Part shown: positions 1 to 7,249 of the stretch, piece after piece | Position numbering within the stretch: the first letter of the stretch is position 1 | Layout of the letters: each line of letters opens with the position of its first letter | NCBI RefSeq assembly: GCF_001647275.1 | Contig: NZ_LRMM01000012.1 | Span: 39,448 to 103,447 of the forward strand | Source of the DNA: Rufibacter ruber | Lineage (GTDB): Bacteria > Bacteroidota > Bacteroidia > Cytophagales > Hymenobacteraceae | DNA length: 64,000 nt | Direction: 5' to 3' | Position numbers and translations under genes: made by a program | The notes under the pieces: generated by a model | Databases searched by the model: none | What the model was told of the DNA's origin: nothing | The model's input: the letters and a program-made list of their open reading frames with translations, nothing else

Positions 1-2
1 AA

Positions 3-221
3 GCCGCCTATGACCAGGCGCAGGCCAGCGTGACCAGCCGTGCCGGGTACGTTGCCCTGGAAGACGGACCCACCAACACGCGTCTGCGCAAACTGGTGGC
101 CAATGACATCGTCTACTTCCGGTCGGCGAGCCGCAATTTCACCGCCGCCATTCTGGTGCAGGACGCCGAGCAGAGCTCTACGGGCACCATTACCCTAGTT
201 GTAAAAGTCAAAAAAGATTAA
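3..221 (+). CDS. 3' end of a hypothetical exported protein (partial)
   Basis: An open frame enters from the left edge and ends at a TAA at 219-221, so the start and any signal peptide lie outside the window. The visible 72 residues end in a region with the pattern RAGY..., D.GP, R.RKL.A.DIV.F.S and TGT.TL.VKV. The same pattern closes the next gene (AGY, GP.DR.RFLA.GDVV.F.S, TGTLTAEVK), so the two are tandem paralogues. I do not recognise the family and assign no function. The next start is 36 bases downstream, which suggests co-transcription. Confidence 0.7.
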   Translation, partial: AAYDQAQASVTSRAGYVALEDGPTNTRLRKLVANDIVYFRSASRNFTAAILVQDAEQSSTGTITLVVKVKKD

Positions 222-257
222 CCTAATCCATCCCAACAAACAGAAAAGCATACCCAT

Positions 258-917
258 ATGAAGAGAATTGCCTTAGTACTAGGATTTTGCGGCGCACTCC
301 TGCTGGCGCCCGGGGTGACGGTCACTTCTTCCTTCGCCCAAAAGAAAGGGGCCGCAGACAAGGGGGAACCCGTGAAGACCCTGCAGGTGACCATGGGTGC
401 GCAGAGCAACAAGTCAACCGGCGGGTTTGTAGAGGCGGCCACCGGCACTACGTATTCAGAGAACGAAGCCAGCGGGAATACCGGCAAAATTGATTTCATC
501 TACCTGCACGGGAAAGACTCAGGCGCCAATTTTGTGACCCCAGCCAGCGCGGGGCTGAGCGCGTTCAAAAAACTGTCTGAGCGGGTGGCTACCTGGGAGG
601 CCAGGAACGAAGGCACCCTTATCAAATTACCGGCATCAGAGGAGAGCCAGCAGCTGTTTGAAAGCGTGAAAACCACCGCAGACCTGCAGGAAGCCTTCAA
701 GAAAGCGGGCAAACTGGTGACCAGTGCGGCAGGCTACAAAGCCAAAGACTTTGGGCCGGGTGACCGCATCAGGTTTCTGGCCGCCGGAGACGTGGTGCTG
801 TTCAAATCTAAGAACAATGTGCTGGCTGTTCTGCAGGTAAAAGAAGTGGGAGACACCACCACCGGCACCCTCACCGCCGAGGTGAAAACCAGTGGCGGGA
901 AAGTAGCCGGGAAATAA
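258..917 (+). CDS. hypothetical exported protein, paralogue of the upstream gene
   Basis: This 219-residue protein starts with a clear signal peptide: MKR, a hydrophobic stretch to about residue 24, then a likely cut after SSFAQ near residue 28. The mature part is mixed and soluble, with no membrane segment after the signal. Its last 60 residues match the C-terminal part of the truncated gene at the left edge, so a gene duplication is visible. The ATG is preceded by an A-rich leader (aacaaacagaaaagc), as usual in this phylum. I do not recognise the family; a periplasmic or outer-surface role is inferred only from the signal peptide. Confidence 0.75.
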   Translation: MKRIALVLGFCGALLLAPGVTVTSSFAQKKGAADKGEPVKTLQVTMGAQSNKSTGGFVEAATGTTYSENEASGNTGKIDFIYLHGKDSGANFVTPASAGLSAFKKLSERVATWEARNEGTLIKLPASEESQQLFESVKTTADLQEAFKKAGKLVTSAAGYKAKDFGPGDRIRFLAAGDVVLFKSKNNVLAVLQVKEVGDTTTGTLTAEVKTSGGKVAGK

Positions 918-980
918 CCTGGCCGGCTTCGGGCTGCAAAGCATGGCCAAGCCTTCCCTGCCAGGCCAGCGTTGCCGTTT

Positions 981-1013
981 CCGTTTTGGGCCTGTTTCGA
1001 AACAGCAAACGGA
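981..1013. repeat. dispersed CTGTTTT palindrome, degenerate copy
   Basis: The inner part ctgtttcgaaacag (992-1005) is a perfect palindrome, flanked by ccgtttt and caaacgg. The GC spacer is present only on the left, so this looks like a decayed copy of the family. Confidence 0.5.
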
Positions 1014-1140
1014 AAGGCGTACAAAAGCTGCTTCGGCTTTAGCCGAGGAGGATTCCAAGACGGACGCCAGCCAGTTAAACGCAAGTACCGTGCGCTATCA
1101 AGTTGCTTGCAGAAAGACTAACTAAAAAGATATCTGAAGT

Positions 1141-1184
1141 TTCTGTTTTGGGGCTGTTTTCAGAAAAGCAGCCCCAAAACAGAA
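1141..1184. repeat. dispersed CTGTTTT palindrome
   Basis: The arms ctgttttggggctg (1143-1156) and cagccccaaaacag (1169-1182) are perfect reverse complements around a 12-base AT-rich centre. It lies about 40 bases before the lipoprotein gene. Confidence 0.85.
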
Positions 1185-1226
1185 AACCATGTACCGCTTA
1201 CCTTACTCACCACCTCAAGAATTGAT

Positions 1227-2198
1227 ATGAAACCAAACCATCTGCCTGGCAGACGTACTTATTGGGTAGCGGCTTTCAGCCTGGTGCTGTGGAGCCTGGG
1301 CTGCTCCAAGAACATTACCCCCGAGCCCAAGGCGGTTACCTCCAGCTGGGTAGCCAACCAATCTTACTATGACGGACAGAAATGGTCTGAGATGGTGGTG
1401 GGCACCATGCCGCTGGTCATTAGCGTGCCGCACGGCGGAACGGTGGAGCCGAGTAACATTCCGGACCGTACCTGCCCAGACGCCACCACGGTGCGCGACG
1501 CCAACACCATTGAACTGGCACGCGCCATTGAGCAGGAGTTTGTGAAGAACTACGGGGTACGGCCGTATCTGGTCATTTCGCACATTGCCCGCAAGAAAAT
1601 TGACCAGAACCGCGAGATGGAACCCGGCACCTGCGGCAACGCGCTTATGAAGGAAACCTGGCAGGCGTACCATAATTTTGTTGACACCGCCCTGGCCCTG
1701 GCCACTAGAAACCACGGCACAGCACTCTTTATTGACCTGCACGGGCACGGGCACAGTGTTCAACGGCTGGAGCTGGGCTACAACCTCACCGCAAGTGAGG
1801 TGCAGGATGTAAGCCTGAACAGGAACCTGGCCACGTTGGCCGCCAAATCCAGCGTGAACAACCTGCTGCAGGCCAATAACCAGATCACCTTCCGGAACAT
1901 GATGGTGGGCGACTATGGCTTCGGGACGCTGATCAGGAATGAAGGTTTTGCGGCCGTGCCGAGCAAGCAAGACCCGTACCCGCTGTCAAACCAGCCCTAT
2001 TTTTCCGGCGGCTACAACACCCGAATGTACACCTCGGCCAATTTCCCCAAGGTGCACGGCTGGCAGATTGAGTGCAACATGACCGGCGTGCGCGACACCA
2101 ACGGTCGGCCCCTTTTTGCGGCGGCGTTTGCCAAGGCCATCATGCAGTACTACGCCAACAATACGTCGCTGCGGCCCCCGTTCACCCCTCTGAGATAG
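1227..2198 (+). CDS. N-formylglutamate-amidohydrolase-like lipoprotein
   Basis: The 323-residue protein starts with a lipoprotein signal ending LWSLGC, with Cys26 as the predicted lipidated residue. The body resembles the N-formylglutamate amidohydrolase family (PF05013), zinc enzymes that release formate from N-formyl-L-glutamate. Visible family-like motifs are VPHGG (67-71), RDAN (90-93), QNRE (127-130) and DLHGHGH (170-176), whose histidines and acids could bind metal. Known family members act in cytoplasmic histidine degradation, but no hutH, hutU or hutI lies here and this protein is exported. Its neighbours are a glutamate-racemase-like lipoprotein, a glutamate-type symporter and two N-acyl-D-amino-acid deacylases, which suggests hydrolysis of N-blocked amino acids in the envelope. 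The exact substrate is unknown. Confidence 0.7.
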   Translation: MKPNHLPGRRTYWVAAFSLVLWSLGCSKNITPEPKAVTSSWVANQSYYDGQKWSEMVVGTMPLVISVPHGGTVEPSNIPDRTCPDATTVRDANTIELARAIEQEFVKNYGVRPYLVISHIARKKIDQNREMEPGTCGNALMKETWQAYHNFVDTALALATRNHGTALFIDLHGHGHSVQRLELGYNLTASEVQDVSLNRNLATLAAKSSVNNLLQANNQITFRNMMVGDYGFGTLIRNEGFAAVPSKQDPYPLSNQPYFSGGYNTRMYTSANFPKVHGWQIECNMTGVRDTNGRPLFAAAFAKAIMQYYANNTSLRPPFTPLR

Positions 2199-2277
2199 TT
2201 TTTCGGCATAGCCGCGCCAAACCCTGCAGAGGGGTGGGCGGCTGTGACATGTTGAGTACCCCAACCAAACCAAAAAA

Positions 2278-3834
2278 ATGAAACGCACCCGCTCGCTCCC
2301 GGCATATTTATTGGCCGCTGCCGTTGCTTTTTCCTGCCACAAAACGGCTCCCAAAGAAGCTGCCGCCCCCGCCCAGGTAACTGAAGCAACAGATCTGGCC
2401 ATTGAGAAAGCCATTCTGGAAGACCAGCAAAACTTCTACTACACCAACTTCAAGGAATATCCGCAGAACGACCCGTCACTGCCCATTGGCGTGTTTGACT
2501 CGGGCACCGGCGGGCTCACCATCTTAGACGCGCTGGTGAACTATGACCAGTTCAACAACCAGAGCAAATCGGCCGGGGCCGATAAGGAACCTGATTTCTC
2601 ACGAGAGAAATTCATCTATCTCGCCGACCAGGCCAATATGCCGTACGGCAACTACTACAGCGCCAATAAATCTGATCTGCTGGTGGAGCACATCATCAAA
2701 GACGCCCAGTTTTTGATGGCCAGCAAGTACTACACCCGCAGCGGCGAGAAGGCGTTCCAGAAAGACAAGCAGCCCGTGAAAGCCATTGTGGTGGCCTGCA
2801 ACACTGCCACCGCCTACGGCAAAGAGCACATTGAGAGCTTCATCCAAAAAACTGGCATTGATCTGAAAGTGATTGGTGTAATAGACGCTGGCGCGAAGGG
2901 CGCGCTGGAAGCCTTCAAAAAAGACGAGAGCGGCACCGTGGGCGTGTTTGCTACCGTGGGCACCATTGCCTCTAAAGGCTACGAGAAAACGTTTCTGGCG
3001 CTTAAAGAAAAGATGGGCTACACCGGCACTATTCAGGTGGTGAACCAAGGCGGCCAAGGCTTGGCCGAAGCCATTGACGAGGAGCCTGATTTCATTCAAC
3101 GCGATGCCAAAGCCCCCCGCCAGAACTACCGTGGCCCGTCTTTGGCCAACGCCGACTACCAGATTGACAAGACCTTGCTAGATGTCTACAACTTCAACTT
3201 TGATCACCAGAAAATGCTGTGTGACAGCAAAAACTCTGATGATTGCCAGGTCTTGCAGCTGAACGCCCCAGAAAACTACGTGCGGTATCACTTGGTTTCT
3301 ATGATGGAAAAACTCCGGAAGACGCCTAACGCCCAGCCGCTCAAAGCCGTGATTCTGGGTTGCACACACTACCCGTACATGACCAAAGACATCAACCAGG
3401 TGCTGGGCGAACTCTACAACTACAAAAAGAACGGCCAATACGTGTACCGGCACCTCATGGTCCAGAACGTGCGCCTCATTGACCCCGCCATTAACGTGGC
3501 CGCCGAACTGCACGCCTATCTCAAGGAGAAAAACCTGTTCAACCAGCAGGCCAAACAACTGAGCAGCGAGTTCTATATTAGCGTGCCCAACCTCAACAAC
3601 CCGTCCATCAAAACCGACAGCGCCGGGCGCTTTACCTATGACTACAAGTATGGCCGCAACGTGGGCAAGATTCAGGAGTACGTGGCGGTGGTGCCGTTCA
3701 GCAAGAAGAACATTCCGGTAGAAACCCTCAACCGCTTCAAGGCCTCCATTCCGCAGACGTATAAACTGATTCAGAACTTCCACCAGGCCAACCCTAAAAC
3801 GGCCACGCTCACGGCAGAAGAGAAAATCAACTAA
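2278..3834 (+). CDS. MurI-type glutamate racemase homologue made as a lipoprotein
   Basis: The protein has 518 residues and a lipoprotein signal (AVAFSC, lipidated Cys20), whereas ordinary MurI is a cytoplasmic enzyme of about 265 residues. The racemase signatures are intact: GVFDSGTGGLT with Asp74, ACNTATAYG with Cys174, an ATVGT..SKGY segment near 225-235 and GCTHYP with Cys362. The two cysteines are the acid/base pair of cofactor-independent Glu/Asp racemases. They are 188 residues apart instead of about 110, so roughly 80 extra residues lie between them, and about 150 residues follow the second. The start follows an A-rich leader (accaaaaaa). It sits between an amidohydrolase-like lipoprotein and a GltP-type symporter, consistent with racemising D-glutamate or D-aspartate outside the inner membrane. 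An Asp or hydantoin substrate is also possible. Confidence 0.8.
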   Translation: MKRTRSLPAYLLAAAVAFSCHKTAPKEAAAPAQVTEATDLAIEKAILEDQQNFYYTNFKEYPQNDPSLPIGVFDSGTGGLTILDALVNYDQFNNQSKSAGADKEPDFSREKFIYLADQANMPYGNYYSANKSDLLVEHIIKDAQFLMASKYYTRSGEKAFQKDKQPVKAIVVACNTATAYGKEHIESFIQKTGIDLKVIGVIDAGAKGALEAFKKDESGTVGVFATVGTIASKGYEKTFLALKEKMGYTGTIQVVNQGGQGLAEAIDEEPDFIQRDAKAPRQNYRGPSLANADYQIDKTLLDVYNFNFDHQKMLCDSKNSDDCQVLQLNAPENYVRYHLVSMMEKLRKTPNAQPLKAVILGCTHYPYMTKDINQVLGELYNYKKNGQYVYRHLMVQNVRLIDPAINVAAELHAYLKEKNLFNQQAKQLSSEFYISVPNLNNPSIKTDSAGRFTYDYKYGRNVGKIQEYVAVVPFSKKNIPVETLNRFKASIPQTYKLIQNFHQANPKTATLTAEEKIN

Positions 3835-3839
3835 CCCCG

Positions 3840-3885
3840 GGCCTCTTCTCTTTTCCTTTCTCCGGAACGGAAGAGGGAAGAGGCC
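3840..3885 (+). terminator. stem-loop after the racemase gene
   Basis: The arms ggcctcttc (3840-3848) and gaagaggcc (3877-3885) can pair over a 28-base internal region just after the stop codon. There is no immediate T-run, so termination is uncertain. A copy of the dispersed palindrome follows directly. Confidence 0.4.
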
Positions 3886-3886
3886 T

Positions 3887-3926
3887 TCTGTTTTCGGCCT
3901 GTTTTGGCCAAAATAGCGAAAACGCA
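3887..3926. repeat. dispersed CTGTTTT palindrome, variant right arm
   Basis: The left half reads ctgttttcggcctgttttgg. The right half, aaaatagcgaaaacgc, lacks the full GC spacer; the same shortened right arm appears at 5523 and 9239. Confidence 0.75.
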
Positions 3927-3985
3927 AACCCAACACTACCCAACCACCCAAACCAACGAAGCAAATTATTTACCCTTTCCCAGTT

Positions 3986-5428
3986 ATGAAGTTGAAGTTC
4001 TCCACCCTTGCCACGGTTCTGTCCCTCACGGCCGCGGCGTTGCTCACGGTCATTGACGCCTACGTCACGCCGCTGTCTGAACCTGTTTTGTTTGCGTTCC
4101 GGTGGCTGGCCATTGGCGGTCTGGTGCTGTTCGGGTTCCAGCGCAAAACCTTGACCACCTGGATTCTGGTGGCCTTGGTGATGGGTGCCGAGATTGGGCA
4201 TGACTTCCCCGCGTTCGGGATAAACCTGCAGGTGTTGAGCAAGATTTTCCTTAAGATGATTAAGACCATTGTAGGGCCGCTTCTCTTCGGGACGCTGGTG
4301 TACGGCATTGCCGGGCACTCCAACATCAAGCAGGTGGGCCGCATGGGCTGGAAGTCGCTGCTGTATTTTGAGGTGGTGACCACGCTGGCCCTGTTCATCG
4401 GCTTGGCCGCTATCAACCTCTCCAAAGCCGGTGAGGGCGTGAAACCGCCCGCCGCGCTGCACGAGGAACTGCCGGTGGTAAAACCCCAGACCACCCAGGA
4501 AATCATTCTGCACGTGTTCCCAGAGAACTTCGTGAAGTCTATGGCCGACGGCGAAGTGCTGCAGATTGTGGTGTTCAGCGTGCTGTTCGGCATTGCCCTC
4601 ATTCTGGTGCGCGAAGACAAGCGCAAGCCCGTGGTGCAGTTCGCTGAGAGTCTGTCTGAAGTCATGTTCAAGTTCACCAACATTGTCATGTACTTCGCAC
4701 CGTTTGGCGTGGGCGCGGCCATGGCCTACACCGTGGGGCACATGGGGCTGGGCGTGCTGGTGAACCTGTTTCAGTTGCTGGCTACGCTGTACGTGGCCCT
4801 GATTGTATTTATGGCGGTGGTGCTGTTGCCTATTGCCCTCCTCATTGGCTTGAACATCAAGAAATTCATACAAGCCATTGCCGAACCCGTGTCCATTGCC
4901 TTTGCCACCACAAGTTCAGAGGCCGCCCTGCCACGCGCCATGGAGGCCGTGGAAAAACTGGGCGTGCCGCGCAAGATTGTGGCCTTTGTGATGCCCACCG
5001 GCTACAGCTTCAACCTGGACGGCACCACGCTGTACCTGGCGCTGGCCTCCATCTTTGTGGCGCAGGCCGCCGGTATTGAGATGACCTTGGGCCACCAACT
5101 CATGATTGTGTTCACGCTTATGCTCACCAGCAAAGGCGTGGCGGGCGTACCGCGCGCCTCTTTGGTGATTCTGCTGGGCACGGCCGCTTCGTTCGGTTTG
5201 CCGGTGTGGCCTATCTTCATCATTCTGGGCATTGACGAACTCATGGACATGGCTCGCACCTCGGTGAACGTGATTGGCAACTGCCTGGCCGCCGTGGTCA
5301 TTGCCAAGTGGGAAGGCGAATTTTACCCAGACGGACTTCCGGCGGTACCGGTGGTAGAAGGCGTGCCGTTAGCTCCTGTGGAGGAACGGTTGGCAGTAGC
5401 GCCAATAGCGAAAGAGCCGGTGCAGTAA
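3986..5428 (+). CDS. dicarboxylate/amino acid:cation symporter (GltP/DAACS type)
   Basis: This 480-residue inner membrane protein has the hydrophobic profile and motifs of the glutamate/aspartate symporter family, which couples uptake of acidic amino acids or C4-dicarboxylates to H+ or Na+. Hairpin 1 has TTSSEAALP (308-316), the unwound helix has NLDGTT (343-348), hairpin 2 has TSKGVAGVP (381-389), and the last core helix has D421, R424, T425 and N428. These four match the substrate-binding set of GltPh (D394, R397, T398, N401). The arginine favours an acidic side chain. Its place after the exported racemase suggests that it imports the L-Glu or L-Asp produced outside. A C4-dicarboxylate substrate cannot be excluded. 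Confidence 0.92.
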   Translation: MKLKFSTLATVLSLTAAALLTVIDAYVTPLSEPVLFAFRWLAIGGLVLFGFQRKTLTTWILVALVMGAEIGHDFPAFGINLQVLSKIFLKMIKTIVGPLLFGTLVYGIAGHSNIKQVGRMGWKSLLYFEVVTTLALFIGLAAINLSKAGEGVKPPAALHEELPVVKPQTTQEIILHVFPENFVKSMADGEVLQIVVFSVLFGIALILVREDKRKPVVQFAESLSEVMFKFTNIVMYFAPFGVGAAMAYTVGHMGLGVLVNLFQLLATLYVALIVFMAVVLLPIALLIGLNIKKFIQAIAEPVSIAFATTSSEAALPRAMEAVEKLGVPRKIVAFVMPTGYSFNLDGTTLYLALASIFVAQAAGIEMTLGHQLMIVFTLMLTSKGVAGVPRASLVILLGTAASFGLPVWPIFIILGIDELMDMARTSVNVIGNCLAAVVIAKWEGEFYPDGLPAVPVVEGVPLAPVEERLAVAPIAKEPVQ

Positions 5429-5440
5429 AACGGTAAACCA

Positions 5441-5600
5441 TGGCGCAAGCGTCCGCTTGTGTCCACAGGTTCAAGGCTTACAAAATAGCATTCGGGCAAG
5501 CCCGATGTCAAAATAAAAATTTCTGTTTTCGGCCTGTTTTAGCCAAAACAGCGAAAACGCAAAATTATCAGTCACACGGCACAAGCGGACGCTTGCGCCA
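5441..5600. mobile_element. MITE-like element with 21-bp inverted repeats
   Basis: A 21-base sequence at 5441-5461 (beginning tggcgcaagcg) recurs as its perfect reverse complement at 5580-5600. The enclosed 118 bases code for nothing and hold one CTGTTTT palindrome. Each arm is itself partly self-complementary (caagcg and cgcttg). The right end stops three bases before the ATG of the next gene, so the element supplies that gene's leader. Confidence 0.65.
5523..5560. repeat. dispersed CTGTTTT palindrome inside the MITE-like element
   Basis: It reads ctgttttcggcctgtttt, then agcc, then aaaacagcgaaaacgc. It has the shortened right arm also seen at 3887 and lies in the middle of the inverted-repeat element. 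Confidence 0.75.
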
Positions 5601-5603
5601 TAA

Positions 5604-7247
5604 ATGAAAGACAAACCGTTTCAAAGTATACCAACCTTGCATACCATTTTCAACAAACAGTTTCTGCTCACCGCCTGCTTGGCGCTGCTCACGACAGCGG
5701 TAAGTTACGGGCAACGTGCGGCGGGTAAAACGCTGGACTTGCTCATCACCGGGGCCATGGTGTTTGACGGCAGCGGCAAAGATTCGGCGCAGCTGGACGT
5801 GGGCATTCTGGGCGATAGAATTGCCTTTGTGGGCAACGCGCAGCAGAACCAAATCAAAGCCAAGAAGACCATCAACGCTCAAGGGCTGTACCTGGCGCCC
5901 GGTTTTATTGACCCGCACACCCACACAGACAAATACCTGAACAGCAAAGACGCCGCCGAACGGGCTACCCTTCCGTTTCTGGCGCAGGGCGTGACTACGG
6001 TGTTTGCCGGCAGCGACGGGTTTGGCGGGTCAGACATTGCCAAACAGCTTTCGGCCTGGGACCGCAACGGCATTGGCCTCAACGCCGCGCTGTTTGTGGG
6101 CCACGGCGGCGTGCGCAAAGAAGTGCTGGGCAGCAAAAACGTGCAACCCACGCCCGCCCAGCTGGAAGAGATGCGCCAACGGGTAGACCGCGCCATGAAA
6201 GAAGGGGCCATTGGCCTTTCCGGCGGATTATTCTACGCACCCGCCAGCTACGCCAAAACCCAGGAAGTCACCGAACTGGCCAAAGTGGCCGCCCAATACC
6301 AGGGCGTGTATGACACCCACATGCGTAGCGAAGGCACCGGCGTGCTGGACGCCATTCAGGAAACCCTGGACATTGGCACCGGATCAGGTATTCCAGTACA
6401 TATTTCCCACATTAAAGTGAGCGGCGAGACCAACTGGGGCCGCAGCCTGGAGGTGATTAGAATGGTGGAGAACGCCCAGCGCAAAGGCCAGAAAGTGACC
6501 GCCAACCATTACCCGTACGTGGCCTCGTCCACCAGCCTCAAGGCCACCCTCATGCCCCGTTGGGCCGAAGACGGCGGCAATAAAGAGATGCTGAAACGCC
6601 TGGAAGACCCCAAAACGCTGGAAAGAATCAAAAAGAGCCTGGCCTCTAAACTGGATAGTACCGGCCGTGCCGAACGCATTACCCTGGCCACCCCCAAGAA
6701 CCCCGAACTGAACGGCAAGTCTATTCTCAAAATCTCGCAGGAATGGGGCGTCAAGCCCGAGGACGCGGTCATCAGAATCCTCAAGGAGAATCCGGCTACC
6801 AGTGTGATTTCCTTCAGCATGTCTGAAGAAGACGTGGTGCGGTTCATGCAGCAGCCCTGGGTCATGACTGGGTCAGACGGTGGCGGGGCGCACCCGCGCA
6901 CATACGGCACCTTCGCCCGCAAAATGGGCCTGTACGCGCTGGAGAAGAAAGTCATGCCTCTGAGCCAAGCCCTTCACAGCGCCACCGGCCTCACCGCCAC
7001 CACCTTCCACATCAAAGACCGCGGGTTCATCAAAGAAGGCTTCTTTGCAGATTTGGTGGTGTTTGACCCCGCCTGGTTCAGAGACAACGCCACCTTTGAC
7101 CAGTCTACCCAACTGGCCAGCGGCGTGCACTACGTGCTGGTGAACGGCACCGTCAGCATCAGCGAAGGCAAATACACGGGCGCGCTGGCCGGGAAAGCCC
7201 TTCGGCACGCGCCCGCTAACGCTCCATCTCCAGGAAAAGAGAAATAG
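5604..7247 (+). CDS. exported N-acyl-D-amino-acid deacylase (first of tandem pair)
   Basis: This 547-residue protein has an N-terminal hydrophobic export signal (residues 18-36, probable cut near SYGQ). It belongs to the amidohydrolase-superfamily D-aminoacylases, which release free D-amino acids from N-acyl forms. Motifs in order are GFIDPHTH (His105, His107), GLFYAP (208-213), YDTHMRSEG (His239), HISHIK (His266, His269) and TGSDG (Asp425). At the position where characterised D-aminoacylases have GNCG with a metal-bridging cysteine, this protein has GSDG (Asp138). The start lies three bases after a MITE-like inverted repeat, so the leader was probably replaced by the insertion. Its paralogue begins two bases after its stop. 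N-acyl-D-glutamate or aspartate is the inferred substrate, from context only. Confidence 0.87.
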   Translation: MKDKPFQSIPTLHTIFNKQFLLTACLALLTTAVSYGQRAAGKTLDLLITGAMVFDGSGKDSAQLDVGILGDRIAFVGNAQQNQIKAKKTINAQGLYLAPGFIDPHTHTDKYLNSKDAAERATLPFLAQGVTTVFAGSDGFGGSDIAKQLSAWDRNGIGLNAALFVGHGGVRKEVLGSKNVQPTPAQLEEMRQRVDRAMKEGAIGLSGGLFYAPASYAKTQEVTELAKVAAQYQGVYDTHMRSEGTGVLDAIQETLDIGTGSGIPVHISHIKVSGETNWGRSLEVIRMVENAQRKGQKVTANHYPYVASSTSLKATLMPRWAEDGGNKEMLKRLEDPKTLERIKKSLASKLDSTGRAERITLATPKNPELNGKSILKISQEWGVKPEDAVIRILKENPATSVISFSMSEEDVVRFMQQPWVMTGSDGGGAHPRTYGTFARKMGLYALEKKVMPLSQALHSATGLTATTFHIKDRGFIKEGFFADLVVFDPAWFRDNATFDQSTQLASGVHYVLVNGTVSISEGKYTGALAGKALRHAPANAPSPGKEK

Positions 7248-7249
7248 AC

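Larger units (their letters stand above)
918..1226. other. gene-free stretch holding two palindrome copies
   Basis: There is no convincing coding frame. The stretch holds one degenerate copy (981-1013) and one good copy (1141-1184) of the dispersed palindrome family, then about 40 bases of leader before the next start. I see no clear promoter or classical terminator with a T-run. Confidence 0.6.

Noticed and set aside
1215..1970. 251-codon minus-strand frame
   Set aside because: It overlaps the lipoprotein amidohydrolase gene, which has clear motifs and a lipobox; no motif is seen in the antisense frame.
3827..4873. 348-codon open frame on the minus strand, rich in His and Gln
   Set aside because: It lies antisense to the GltP-type symporter, which has all family motifs; the His/Gln-rich composition is the usual shadow of a hydrophobic GC-rich gene.
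1227..5428. Histidine utilisation (hut) operon
   Set aside because: Only a distant N-formylglutamate-hydrolase-like lipoprotein is present; hutH, hutU and hutI are missing and the neighbours point to D-amino acids.
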